Assembly (NCBI GenBank): GCA_000437375.1
Contig: FR898232.1
Location: 1-17,219 of the forward strand
Direction: 5' to 3'
DNA from: Eubacterium sp. CAG:841
GTDB taxonomy: Bacteria > Bacillota > Clostridia > Oscillospirales > CAG-272
Length of the DNA stretch: 17,219 nucleotides
The notes under the pieces were generated by a model. That model saw nothing but the letters and a program-made list of their open reading frames with translations, ran no database searches and had not been told where the DNA came from. A program made the position numbers and the translations under genes. Shown piece by piece: positions 1-8,180 of this stretch; position 1 is the first letter of the stretch; every line of letters starts with the position of its first letter.

Positions 1-35
1 TTGCCTATTTGGCAACTTCGGTCTGTACAGTTGCC
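1..35. repeat. Two overlapping alternative hairpins at window edge
   Basis: Two inverted repeats share one arm. TTGCC at 1-5 pairs with GGCAA at 11-15 (5-nt loop), and GGCAACT at 11-17 pairs with AGTTGCC at 29-35 (7 bp, 11-nt loop). They lie downstream of the DAHP synthase gene. There is no U-run next to them inside the window, so I do not call a terminator. They may belong to the same intergenic repeat element as positions 80-137. Function unknown, and the window edge hides one flank. Confidence 0.3.
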
Positions 36-79
36 AGAAAATCTGTATGTTATTTTCAATAACTGAAGTTTCTTTTGCC

Positions 80-137
80 TACTTTTCTTTTCAAAGAAAA
101 GTACGGTCAAAGAAAAGTACGGTCAAAGAAAAGCAGG
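80..137. repeat. 16-nt tandem repeat with 11-bp palindrome after the DAHP synthase gene
   Basis: The unit TCAAAGAAAAGTACGG occurs exactly at 91-106 and 107-122, and a third, degenerate 15-nt copy at 123-137 abuts the stop codon of the DAHP synthase gene. The first unit is also half of a palindrome: 80-90 (TACTTTTCTTT) is perfectly complementary to 93-103, with a 2-nt centre. On the transcribed strand the hairpin is followed by a purine-rich stretch and not by a U-run, so it is a poor intrinsic terminator. It looks like a small dispersed intergenic repeat, but whether it recurs elsewhere in the genome cannot be seen here. Confidence 0.7.
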
Positions 138-1166
138 TCAGAGCATGTCTGCAATTTCAAAAATGAGTTTTTCTGTCTTTTCCCAGCCGAGGCACGGGTC
201 GGTGATGGATTTTCCGTACACGCCTTCGCCTATTTTCTGAGCGCCGTCTTCAAGATAGCTTTCTATCATAAGACCTTTTACCATGTTTTTTATTTTTGCG
301 TTCTGACGGCAGGAGGAAAGCACTTCCTTTGAAATTCTTATCTGCTCCACCCAATGCTTGCCGGAATTTGCGTGGTTTGTATCAACTATTATGGATCTGT
401 TTTTAAGATCGTGTGCGGCATAATGTTCTGCAAGGAAAACAAGATCTTCATAATGATAGTTGGGCTGAGATTCGCCGTGCTTGTTTACATATCCGCGCAG
501 GATAGCGTGCGCATATTCGTTGCCCTTGCTCTCAACTTCCCAGCCTCTGTAAATGAAAACGTGAGGATGTTGAGCTGCCGTTATGGAATTGAGCATTACC
601 GAAAGGTCGCCGCTTGTAGGGTTTTTCATACCTACGGGAACGTCAAGACCGCTTGCCGTAAGACGGTGGAATTGATTTTCAACAGATCTTGCGCCTACTG
701 CAACGTATGAAAGAAGATCCGAAAGATAACGATGGTTGTCGGGGTAGAGCATTTCGTCGGCTGTGGAAAGTCCTGTTTCACGGAGAACTCTTGTATGAAG
801 CTCACGGATGGCGATTATGCCTTTAAGTATATCGGGATTGCCCGAAGGATCAGGCTGATGAAGCATGCCCTTATAGCCGTCGCCAATGGTTCTCGGTTTA
901 TTTGTGTATATTCTGGGGATTATGACGAGCTTGTCCGATACCTGGTCCGCTACTTTTTTAAGTCGCGTGACATACTCGAGAACGGGTGCTTCGCTGTCGG
1001 CGGAGCAAGGTCCTATTACAAGAATGAACTTGTCGCTTTTGCCGGAGAAAACGGCTTTTATTTCGTTATCTCTTTTTTCTTTTATTTTTACAAGCTCTTC
1101 GGAGATGGGGTACATCTCCTTTACCTCTTTCGGAATAGGCAGTTTTCTTCTGAATTCCATGTTCAT
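138..1166 (-). CDS. aroF: DAHP synthase, class I alpha (AroG/AroF/AroH type)
   Basis: 342 aa. Condenses phosphoenolpyruvate with erythrose-4-phosphate to DAHP, the entry step of the shikimate pathway. The sequence shows IGPCSAD (51-57), the substrate-binding RIYTNKPRT (85-93), GARSVENQFHR, PVGMKNPTSGD, DTNHANSGK (262-270) and YGKSITDPCLGW. The four expected metal ligands are Cys54, His265, Glu302 and Asp323. Length is close to the roughly 350 aa of E. coli AroG, and no regulatory domain is fused. The ATG at 1166 follows GAAAGGAC with about 8 nt spacing. It starts 32 nt after the tyrA stop and is the last gene of the operon, although it catalyses the first step. Feedback specificity for Phe or Tyr cannot be assigned from the sequence. 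The symbol aroF is nominal, as aroG or aroH would fit equally well. Confidence 0.95.
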   Translation of the reverse strand: MNMEFRRKLPIPKEVKEMYPISEELVKIKEKRDNEIKAVFSGKSDKFILVIGPCSADSEAPVLEYVTRLKKVADQVSDKLVIIPRIYTNKPRTIGDGYKGMLHQPDPSGNPDILKGIIAIRELHTRVLRETGLSTADEMLYPDNHRYLSDLLSYVAVGARSVENQFHRLTASGLDVPVGMKNPTSGDLSVMLNSITAAQHPHVFIYRGWEVESKGNEYAHAILRGYVNKHGESQPNYHYEDLVFLAEHYAAHDLKNRSIIVDTNHANSGKHWVEQIRISKEVLSSCRQNAKIKNMVKGLMIESYLEDGAQKIGEGVYGKSITDPCLGWEKTEKLIFEIADML

Positions 1167-1198
1167 TTTTATTTGTCCTTTCGTGTATATGAAAAAAT

Positions 1199-2053
1199 TT
1201 ATTTATCAAACAAAGCGCGGCGCTCGGTGGAACATCTCATCATTTCGCGCATGGTTTCTCTGTCGCCTGTTTCAACGCAGGCTCTCATTTTTTTGAACTC
1301 TCTTTCAAAAGAGTCCATTTCACGCAGAAGCGCGTCGCGATTGAGCAGGAACAGCTCGCTCCACATTTCATCGTTTATTTTTGCAATTCGCGTAAGATCG
1401 CGGAACGAGTCGCCGGAGTAATCGCGCAGACTCGGATTTTCTCCTGCGGTCATAAGCGCTACCGCTATGCAGTGTGTAAGCTGTGAAAGAAACGCTATCA
1501 TTTCATCGTGAAGCTCGGGCGTTATTTCGGATATCTTCTTAAAGCCCAGCTCGCTGCCGAGCGTTTTGCAAAGCTCGATCGCCTGTCGAGTGTTTTTCGC
1601 TGTCGGTGTTACAATGTAGTTTGCGCCGATGAAAACCTTGTCGTCGCTGTATTCAATTCCGGAACGCTCGCGTCCCGCCATAGGGTGAGCCGCTATAAAT
1701 TCAACGTCCTCGCGCAGGATAGACTGTATATCATAAACGATACAGCCTTTTACACCCGTAACGTCGGTGATTATTATTCCGGGACGAAAGTATTTCTGAT
1801 AATCGGTTATCCATTTTTTGAAAGTGTGCGGATAAAGCGCAAACACTATTATGTCAGCTTCCGACACAAGCGAAGGTTCAACCTCTGTCGTGCCGTAAGA
1901 GATTAGCTTGTTTTCAAGCGCATAATCTATTGTTTTTTGCGATATATCTATCGCTTTTATTTTGTAGCCTTTTTTTGTGAGTGCTTTGGCGTAGCTTCCG
2001 CCCATTACGCCAAGACCTACAATAAGTATTTTGGTATTGCTGTTAAGTTCCAA
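1199..2053 (-). CDS. tyrA: Prephenate dehydrogenase
   Basis: 284 aa. Oxidatively decarboxylates prephenate to 4-hydroxyphenylpyruvate for tyrosine synthesis. The N-terminal Rossmann domain shows GLGVMGGSY (13-21), with an acidic Asp36 at the end of the second beta strand, suggesting NAD+ use. DVTGVKG (97-103), HPMAGRERSG (123-132) and SQLTH (190-194) are the family active-site motifs, the last carrying the expected catalytic His194. There is no C-terminal ACT domain, unlike B. subtilis TyrA, and no fused chorismate mutase. The start is a TTG at 2051-2053: GGAGGT lies 8 nt upstream inside aroA, and the ORF overlaps the aroA stop by 11 nt, implying translational coupling. Use of arogenate instead of prephenate cannot be excluded, but pheA in the same operon favours prephenate. 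Confidence 0.93.
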   Translation of the reverse strand: MELNSNTKILIVGLGVMGGSYAKALTKKGYKIKAIDISQKTIDYALENKLISYGTTEVEPSLVSEADIIVFALYPHTFKKWITDYQKYFRPGIIITDVTGVKGCIVYDIQSILREDVEFIAAHPMAGRERSGIEYSDDKVFIGANYIVTPTAKNTRQAIELCKTLGSELGFKKISEITPELHDEMIAFLSQLTHCIAVALMTAGENPSLRDYSGDSFRDLTRIAKINDEMWSELFLLNRDALLREMDSFEREFKKMRACVETGDRETMREMMRCSTERRALFDK

Positions 2054-3254
2054 CGATTTTTACCTCCGCGCCGAGAGACGAGAGCCTTTCAAAAAAGTCG
2101 GGAAAGCTCTTTTTTACGTCTTCGGCATTATCTGTTTCGCCGCCGGTGAGCATAAGCAGAACGGCGCACGCCATTACAATTCTGTGATCTTTATGTGAGC
2201 ATATCGGTACGGACGGAGCTTTCAGTTGTCCGCCGTGTACCGTAAGAGTGTTTTCGTGTAGCTCCGTCTTTATTCCGAATTTTGAAAGCTCCTCCGCCAT
2301 AGCAGCACCCCTGTCGCTTTCCTTTGCACGGAGACGTGCCGTTCCCGTAAGGGTAACGCCGCTTTTTGCCGCACCAAGCGCCATAAGCACGGGAGCAAGG
2401 TCGGGACAGTCGGTTATGTCAAGCGTGGCGAAACCTTCGCACAGCTTGTCGAAATATTTTCCGTAGACTCTGTCGCCCTGAACGCTTTCGGGGTTAAGTC
2501 CTGTTATTTTTATATCGCTGCCGAGACGGTTCATCGCTTCAAAGAATGCCGCTCCCGAGCAGTCACCCTCGACAGTATATTCACGCGGAACATAGTGCGA
2601 ATTGCCTTTTATATATATATCCCTCTCGCCTACGGTAACATCTACTCCGAAGGCTCGCATTACCTCTGCCGTTATCAGAAGATACGAACGGCTTGTAACT
2701 TTTCCTGTCAGCAATATTCTGCTGTCGGACGCAAGCAACGGAAGCGCCATCATAAGTCCGCTCGCGAATTGGCTTGAAACTTCTGCGCTTATTTCGTATG
2801 TTCCTGCCGAAAGTCTGCCGCAAACCGTAAGAGAAGTTTTGTCTTTTTTATATAATAGGTTTTGCCCGAGACATATTTTTTCGTATTCGGCAAGCGGTCT
2901 TTGCATAAGACGCGTTGTACCTGTAAGCGTTACTTCGTTTTGTGAAAGAAGTGCTATTGCCGTAAGAAAGCGAAGCGTACTTCCGCTTTCACCGCATGGA
3001 AGAGTAGAAGTTGCCTTTGCGCTCAGTGCGTCAAAGCCGCGAACATATGCTTTTTCTCCGTCAAAACGGATATCTGCTCCGAGTGCCGAAAGACATGCGG
3101 CGGTTGCAAGCGCGTCATCCGACGGGTACATCCCGTAAAGAATGCTTGCACCTTCAGCCAGAGCGGCACATATCAGCGCTCTGTGGCAAAAGCTTTTTGA
3201 CGGCGGAGCCGTAAAATTTCCGGCTGCCGCTTTTTTACCTATATATATTTTCAT
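2043..3254 (-). CDS. aroA: EPSP synthase (3-phosphoshikimate 1-carboxyvinyltransferase)
   Basis: 403 aa. Transfers the enolpyruvyl group of PEP to shikimate-3-phosphate. The two-lobed fold is marked by PPSKSFCHRALI (17-28, with the conserved Lys20), CGESGSTLRF (87-96), SSQFASGLMMALPL, DCPDLAPVL, KESDRGAAMAEEL and HKDHRIVMA. The length is somewhat shorter than E. coli AroA (427 aa). The PEP-loop segment usually written GNAGTAMRP in E. coli reads ESGSTLRF here, so the positions equivalent to Thr97 and Pro101 are Ser92 and Phe96. Such variants occur in non-class-I enzymes. The ATG overlaps the aroQ stop as ATGA, so translation is probably coupled. The identification is secure; inhibitor sensitivity is not predictable from this alone. 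Confidence 0.96.
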   Translation of the reverse strand: MKIYIGKKAAAGNFTAPPSKSFCHRALICAALAEGASILYGMYPSDDALATAACLSALGADIRFDGEKAYVRGFDALSAKATSTLPCGESGSTLRFLTAIALLSQNEVTLTGTTRLMQRPLAEYEKICLGQNLLYKKDKTSLTVCGRLSAGTYEISAEVSSQFASGLMMALPLLASDSRILLTGKVTSRSYLLITAEVMRAFGVDVTVGERDIYIKGNSHYVPREYTVEGDCSGAAFFEAMNRLGSDIKITGLNPESVQGDRVYGKYFDKLCEGFATLDITDCPDLAPVLMALGAAKSGVTLTGTARLRAKESDRGAAMAEELSKFGIKTELHENTLTVHGGQLKAPSVPICSHKDHRIVMACAVLLMLTGGETDNAEDVKKSFPDFFERLSSLGAEVKIVGT

Positions 3255-3694
3255 CCTGCACCGCCGGAAAGTTTTGATATAAGCGCGTCAACGGCTTCGG
3301 TATAGCCGTCCGTTCCGTGACCGGATATGGTAGCAAAGCACGCAAGACGAACATAGCTTGTTTTTCTGAATTCTTCACGCGCGTTAACGTCCGAAATATG
3401 TACTTCGACCGTCGGAACAGCGACAGCTTTCAGCGCGTCCAGAATGGCGATGCTTGTATGGGTGTAAGCGCCGGGATTTATAATTATTCCGTCAAACTTT
3501 TTATAAGCGCGCTGAATTTCGGTAACAAGCTTTCCTTCGCAGTTGGACTGAAAAAGCTTTGCTCCGATATTTTTGCTTTTGCAATATGCTTTTATCTTTT
3601 TTTCAAGCGAAGCAAAGTTTTCTTTGCCGTAAATATCCGGCTCTCTTATTCCGAGCATGTTTATGTTCGGACCGTTTATAACGAGTATTTTCAT
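3251..3694 (-). CDS. aroQ: 3-dehydroquinate dehydratase, type II
   Basis: 147 aa, the usual size of the small type II dehydroquinase that forms dodecamers. Dehydrates 3-dehydroquinate to 3-dehydroshikimate. NGPNINMLGIREPDIYG (7-23) carries the active-site lid Arg17 and catalytic Tyr22; NPGAYTHTSIAI, VEVHISDVNAREEFR and GHGTDGY complete the family signature, including the catalytic His of the VEVHISD segment. Start ATG is preceded by AAAGGAG with 5 nt spacing and overlaps the aroE-aroK stop as ATGA. The stop in turn overlaps aroA as ATGA, so this gene sits in a tightly coupled block. No type I enzyme (aroD) is present in the window. Confidence 0.97.
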   Translation of the reverse strand: MKILVINGPNINMLGIREPDIYGKENFASLEKKIKAYCKSKNIGAKLFQSNCEGKLVTEIQRAYKKFDGIIINPGAYTHTSIAILDALKAVAVPTVEVHISDVNAREEFRKTSYVRLACFATISGHGTDGYTEAVDALISKLSGGAG

Positions 3695-4932
3695 TTTTGC
3701 TCCTTTGAAAGTATCATATTTGCCACATCGGCTGCCGAGCCGTTTCCGTCAACCTTTATGTCCGATGCGGAACAGTATATTCCGTAGCGCTCGCGATATC
3801 GTTTTTCGATAAGCTCACGGCTCTGCGAAAGCGGACGGTCAGATGTTGCCGTCAGCTTTTCGGGCGAGCGGTCGATGAATATCAAATTTCCGTTTTTCTT
3901 TAAGTTTATAACGTTTTCTTCTTTTAGGATCGCACCGCCGCCGGTTGCGATAACGCATGAATTCTTTGCCGCAATATCGCGTATCACAAGGCTTTCCTTA
4001 TCTCTGAAAGCATCCTCGCCTTCGCCGTTTATGCAGTCCGCAGGCGAAATACCGAATGTACTTTCAAACAGAGCGTCACAGTCGATAAAGCTTTTTCCCG
4101 TTCTTTCGGCGATAATCTTACCTATCGTTGTTTTCCCGCACGACGGCATACCTATAAGCACGATGTTTTCCTTTTTCGCAAGCAATCCCCGATATATTTT
4201 TTCCGTGGCGCCTTCGGGATATTTTTTATCGAAAAACAGCTCCGAAGCCTTTACTGCCTGTGCTACGAGCATATAAAGTCCGCCGCAGGAAGGGACGCCC
4301 TGCATTTCTGCTTTAACGATCAGTTCTGTTTTTAATGGGTTGAATACTACGTCAACTGCTCCCAAAAGACAGGAAAAATCTTTCGGTTCGATCGCGCAGC
4401 CGAAAATATTCGGAAACATTCCGAGCGGGGTGGTGTTTATTATGACAACGGGAGAAGAAGAATATTTTTCTTTTGCCGTCGCATAGCTTATTTCATCGCC
4501 TTTCGGATGGCGGCTGACTTTTTCAATGCTCAAAGCTCCGAGATTTTCGGCTACGGCTTTTGCCGTACGCGACGTTCCTCCCGTGCCGAGTATTAGCACG
4601 GCGTTTCCTTTTACGGGAATGCCGTTTTTTATTACCAGCTCTCTCATGCCGAAAAAGTCGGTGTTGTAGCCGGAAAGCTTTCCGCCGCGATTTACTACGG
4701 TGTTGACGGCTCCTATCGCTTTGGCTTCGTCGCTTATGCTGTCGAGAAGCGGAATCACGTCGGTTTTGTAGGGGATCGTAACGTTTATTCCGTCAAACTC
4801 TCTTTTGGATATAAACTCCGCAAGCTCGTCTTTTTTCAATTCGAAATTGCGGTATGACGTATCGCCGAGAGCCGAGTGTATCTCGCGCGAAAAGCTGTGA
4901 CCGAGCTTTTCACCGACAAGACCTGTTATCAT
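3691..4932 (-). CDS. aroE-aroK: Bifunctional shikimate dehydrogenase-shikimate kinase fusion
   Basis: 413 aa, two enzymes in one chain. Residues 1 to about 250 are AroE: GHSFS (11-15), NVTIPYK with catalytic Lys56, Asn77 in GAVNT, Asp92 in GYNTD, the NADP loop GTGGTSRTA (116-124), NTTPLGM (166-172), FNPLKTE and GLYMLVAQA. Residues from about 255 to 413 are AroK: Walker A GMPSCGKT (261-268), FIDCD (282-286), TGGGAIL, and a lid SDRPLSQ. It would reduce dehydroshikimate to shikimate and phosphorylate it. Both halves keep their catalytic motifs, and the reading frame is continuous through a short charged linker near LLAKKEN. An AGAGG site precedes the ATG, 15 nt after the aroC stop. Its two products are consecutive intermediates, so local channelling is possible but unproven. 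Confidence 0.95.
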   Translation of the reverse strand: MITGLVGEKLGHSFSREIHSALGDTSYRNFELKKDELAEFISKREFDGINVTIPYKTDVIPLLDSISDEAKAIGAVNTVVNRGGKLSGYNTDFFGMRELVIKNGIPVKGNAVLILGTGGTSRTAKAVAENLGALSIEKVSRHPKGDEISYATAKEKYSSSPVVIINTTPLGMFPNIFGCAIEPKDFSCLLGAVDVVFNPLKTELIVKAEMQGVPSCGGLYMLVAQAVKASELFFDKKYPEGATEKIYRGLLAKKENIVLIGMPSCGKTTIGKIIAERTGKSFIDCDALFESTFGISPADCINGEGEDAFRDKESLVIRDIAAKNSCVIATGGGAILKEENVINLKKNGNLIFIDRSPEKLTATSDRPLSQSRELIEKRYRERYGIYCSASDIKVDGNGSAADVANMILSKEQK

Positions 4933-4947
4933 TCTTTTTGCCTCTTT

Positions 4948-6063
4948 TCAGAAAAGTTTTTCATCCGACATTCCGCGACGGGGGAAGTCCGTTCCGTATC
5001 TTACGGCAAGCATATCGCATACGGCGATAGCGGTTACCGCGCTTATAACGGGGCAGGCTCTGTGAATTATTGCGGGATCGTGTCTGCCCGTGACGGTTAT
5101 TTTGTCATTCTTGTTTTCAAGGAATTCAACCGTATCCTGTTCTTTTCCTATTGAAGGCGTAGGCTTCACCGCGCAGGAAAAGACTATCGGCATTCCGTTT
5201 GCTATACCGCCGTTAATGCCGCCGTTGTTGTTTGTTTTTGTTACTATTTTATCTCCGTCCATCATAAACGGATCGTTTGCCATGCTTCCGCGCATATCCG
5301 CAAGATCAAATCCGGCGCCGAATTGTATGCCTTTTATTGCGGGAACGGAGAAGACTGCATGAGAGATGACGCTTTCGAGACTGTCAAAGTACGGTTCGCC
5401 TGCTCCTGCCGGAACGCCGAGTACGGCGGTTTCAAGAATTCCTCCGACGCTGTCGCTTTCTTCCGCCGCGCGGAGGATTTCTTTTTTCATCAGTCTTCCT
5501 GCCGCATCGGATATAACGGGGAAGGATTTTTTATCTATTGCGGCTATTTCCGTTGCTATATCTTCAAATTTATTATCGTTTATTCCGCCGCACCTGAGTA
5601 TGTGCGTGCCGACCGTGATGTTCTGCATGCGGAGGGCAAGCTCGCAAACAGCTCCCGCCGCTACGAGTGCTGCCGTTGTTCTGCCAGAAAAGTGACCTCC
5701 GCCGCGCCAATCTTCAAAGCCGTAATATTTGCAATAAGCTGAATAGTCCGCATGACCGGGACGCGCGCGTCCGGCGTTTATCATATAATCCGCACTTCTT
5801 GTGTCGGAGTTGGGAATGATTATACATAAGGGCGAGCCTGTGGTGTGACCGTCAAAATATCCGCTGATAATTTTGAATTCGTCCTTTTCTTTTCTGCCGG
5901 TGGATATTGCGCCGGAGGGACGGCGCTTTGAAAGTCTTCCGGCGATGAATTTTTCATCGATTTCAATGCCGGGAGCCAAGCCGTCGAGTACGGCGCCTAT
6001 ATAAGCACCGTGACTTTCTCCGAAAAGGGTTACCGTTACGCTCTGACCGAATGTGTTCTTCAT
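4948..6063 (-). CDS. aroC: Chorismate synthase
   Basis: 371 aa, normal family length. Performs the anti-1,4-elimination of phosphate from EPSP to give chorismate, needing reduced FMN. Signatures visible are GESHG (15-19, with the catalytic His18), RRPSG, RPGHADYSA, GGGHFSGRTTA, DSVGG, TNNNGGINGG, KPTPSI and GRHDPAI, the last carrying the second conserved His. The ATG at 6063 follows AAAAGGAG at 8 nt. There are 14 nt between the aroB stop and this start, and 15 nt before aroE-aroK. No flavin reductase domain is fused, so the enzyme would depend on reduced flavin supplied in the cell (monofunctional type). Confidence 0.97.
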   Translation of the reverse strand: MKNTFGQSVTVTLFGESHGAYIGAVLDGLAPGIEIDEKFIAGRLSKRRPSGAISTGRKEKDEFKIISGYFDGHTTGSPLCIIIPNSDTRSADYMINAGRARPGHADYSAYCKYYGFEDWRGGGHFSGRTTAALVAAGAVCELALRMQNITVGTHILRCGGINDNKFEDIATEIAAIDKKSFPVISDAAGRLMKKEILRAAEESDSVGGILETAVLGVPAGAGEPYFDSLESVISHAVFSVPAIKGIQFGAGFDLADMRGSMANDPFMMDGDKIVTKTNNNGGINGGIANGMPIVFSCAVKPTPSIGKEQDTVEFLENKNDKITVTGRHDPAIIHRACPVISAVTAIAVCDMLAVRYGTDFPRRGMSDEKLF

Positions 6064-6077
6064 AAATAAAACTCCTT

Positions 6078-7079
6078 TTAATATATTACTCTTGAAAGTC
6101 TTTTTTTAAGTTCTTCTTCCGTGACTTTTTTTATTTCATATGTTCCTATTTCGTTTACAAAGACAGCGCACACGGTGTCGCCCTGTTTCTTTTTGTCGTG
6201 TGAAGCTGCGTCAAGTATCGCATCTGCATTTGCGTGTATTTTGGTTTTTAATCCGAGCGAGCTTATTGCGGCGGAAAGACGAGGATAAACTTCATCCGAA
6301 CACATGCAAAGCATGCCGAGCGCCACACATTCGCCGTGATAAAGTTCTCCGAGACTTTCTATTCCGTGTCCGAGCGTATGCCCGAAGTTCAGTATACGGC
6401 GAAGCCCCGCTTCTTTTTCGTCTTTTGAGACGACATCCGCTTTTATAATAAGCGCCCGACGTATCATCTCGTCGATGTTTTCTTCATTTATTCCGGATTC
6501 TATAAGTTCGAAAAGCGATTTGTCGGAGGTAGCCGCCATTTTAAGCGCTTCCGCCATGCCCGATGCAAACTGACGGCGATCGAGCGTTTTCAGCGTGTCC
6601 GGATCTATTATAACGGCTTTCGGCTGATAAAATGTTCCCACTATGTTTTTTATCCCGTCAAGGTCTATTGCCGTTTTTCCTCCTACGGATGAATCGACCT
6701 GAGAGAGAAGCGTTGTGGGAATATTATAAAAATCTATTCCGCGCATATATGTTGATGCGGCAAATCCTGCAAGATCTCCTACGACTCCTCCGCCGACGGC
6801 TACTACCTTGTCTTTTCGGGTAAATCCGTATTTCAGCATTGCGGAGCAGAGCATTCTGTAATTATCGAAGCATTTGCTTTCTTCGCCGTGCGGTATCGTT
6901 ATTATTATCGGTTCTTCGGATTTTTCCGCTACCGACTGTGTATATTCCGAAGGCACGCCGTCGTCTGTAACGATAAGCGTTTTTCCTCCGCGCGGAATGT
7001 AGTCTTCCGCGTGGGAAAGTGCGCCTTTTTCTATTGTTATATCGTAGGATCTTTCCCCGAGTTCAACTTTTACGGTCAT
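6078..7079 (-). CDS. aroB: 3-dehydroquinate synthase
   Basis: 333 aa, slightly short for the family (about 350-360). Cyclises DAHP to 3-dehydroquinate with NAD+ and a divalent metal. GGGVVGDLAGFAASTYMRG (96-114) is the NAD-binding signature; PTTLLSQVDSSVGGKTAID (121-139) follows. Likely metal ligands are Glu177 in GMAEALK, His234 in NFGHTLGH (231-238) and His248 in HGE. DKKKQG near the C-terminus is also typical. GGAGG lies 4 to 5 nt before the ATG, 12 nt after the pheA stop. Apart from the modest length nothing is unusual; 2-deoxy-scyllo-inosose synthase relatives are excluded by the operon context. Confidence 0.96.
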   Translation of the reverse strand: MTVKVELGERSYDITIEKGALSHAEDYIPRGGKTLIVTDDGVPSEYTQSVAEKSEEPIIITIPHGEESKCFDNYRMLCSAMLKYGFTRKDKVVAVGGGVVGDLAGFAASTYMRGIDFYNIPTTLLSQVDSSVGGKTAIDLDGIKNIVGTFYQPKAVIIDPDTLKTLDRRQFASGMAEALKMAATSDKSLFELIESGINEENIDEMIRRALIIKADVVSKDEKEAGLRRILNFGHTLGHGIESLGELYHGECVALGMLCMCSDEVYPRLSAAISSLGLKTKIHANADAILDAASHDKKKQGDTVCAVFVNEIGTYEIKKVTEEELKKRLSRVIY

Positions 7080-7091
7080 ATTTCCTCCGTT

Positions 7092-8171
7092 TTATCTGTA
7101 TATTCCCACTACTTTGAGCCTGTCGCAATACATGCGGAGCTCGGAAAGCATCTTCTCTCCCGCTTCGCTGCGAAGTGCACCTTCGGCTTCAAGATAGAAA
7201 TAATAATTCCAAATAAGCTCTTTGCGCGGTCTTGAGCGGAGCGTTCTCATATTGAAGCCCGCCTTTCCGATGACGCCAAGTGCATCGGCAAGCGCGCCTG
7301 CTTCGTTTTTTACGGTGAATACAAGCGCAAATCCGTCCGATTCCAATCGACCTGCGGATGTGTTTTCCGTTCCTGAGAAAATTCCGAAGCGTGTAGTGTT
7401 TGCTCGGCTTTCGTTTATATTCTTTTCGAGGACGGAAAGCCCGTAAAGCTCGGCTGCCTGAGCGCATCCTATTGCGGCAAGGCTTTTATCGCCTTTTTTT
7501 GATATTTCAAGCGCGGCGGACGATGTGCTTTGCGCGGGTTCGGTTTCCCAGCCGTGTGATGAAATGAACTTTGCGCACTGCGCCAGCGCCTGAGGATGAC
7601 TTATTACTTTTTTTATGTCCGAGATCGTTCCGCCTTTGACGCCCATAAGCGTCTGCTCGACGGCTATATCGTAGACTGCGTTTATAAAAAGCGGTCCCGA
7701 AAACAGCATATCCGTTACCTGGCCGACCTCGCCCGCATAGCTGTTTTCAAGCGGAATTACGGCAAGCTCGCATTCGCCGCTTGTAACGGCGGCATAAGCT
7801 TCTTCAAAGCTGTTTTTTGCGACGGGAATTCCGTCCGGAAACAGTTTTTTTGCCGTGAAGAACGCAAATGCGCCTTCCTCGCCGCAATAGGCGATCTTTT
7901 CACCGCTGATAATCCGGCGCTGATAAGCTTTTGAAGCTTTCATAACATCCTGCTGAAAGCTTGTATAATACGGACGAAGCTCCTTTGATACGTAGAGCGA
8001 ATTTCTGCGGATAAGCTCCGCTTCTCTTTGAGGGTCTTCTATCGGGAGTCCGCATTTGCGCTTGTATTCGGCAACGTCCTCCGAAGCCCGCATACGCTCT
8101 TCAAAAAGCTCTGCCATTTTAACGTCTATTTCGGATATTTTATTCCGTGCCTGAGTAAGTTTGTTTTCCAT
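7092..8171 (-). CDS. pheA: P-protein: chorismate mutase-prephenate dehydratase with ACT domain
   Basis: 359 aa. Residues 1-88 form an AroQ-class chorismate mutase (helical, with Arg9 in TQARNKISEID and DPQRE at 46-50). Residues 92-265 are prephenate dehydratase: IAYCGEEGAF, IPLENSYAGEVG (139-150), VEQTLMG, SHPQALAQC (191-199) and the catalytic TTRF (259-262). Residues 280-355 are an ACT domain with GAL (292-294) and LRSRP (311-315), which correspond to the GALV and ESRP motifs that bind Phe in the family, so Phe feedback is likely. Converts chorismate to phenylpyruvate; the mutase also supplies prephenate to TyrA. The ATG is 9 nt after the aminotransferase stop, and its best ribosome site (AAAAGG) lies across that stop, about 11 nt from the ATG, hinting at coupling. 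Confidence 0.97.
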   Translation of the reverse strand: MENKLTQARNKISEIDVKMAELFEERMRASEDVAEYKRKCGLPIEDPQREAELIRRNSLYVSKELRPYYTSFQQDVMKASKAYQRRIISGEKIAYCGEEGAFAFFTAKKLFPDGIPVAKNSFEEAYAAVTSGECELAVIPLENSYAGEVGQVTDMLFSGPLFINAVYDIAVEQTLMGVKGGTISDIKKVISHPQALAQCAKFISSHGWETEPAQSTSSAALEISKKGDKSLAAIGCAQAAELYGLSVLEKNINESRANTTRFGIFSGTENTSAGRLESDGFALVFTVKNEAGALADALGVIGKAGFNMRTLRSRPRKELIWNYYFYLEAEGALRSEAGEKMLSELRMYCDRLKVVGIYR

Positions 8172-8180
8172 AAAAATTAT

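Noticed and set aside
80..137. CRISPR array
   Set aside because: The units are directly adjacent with no spacers, and there is no cas gene.
732..1421. Plus-strand ORF of 229 codons spanning the DAHP synthase/tyrA junction
   Set aside because: It is antisense to two confidently assigned genes, with low-complexity aromatic-rich translation and no family resemblance.
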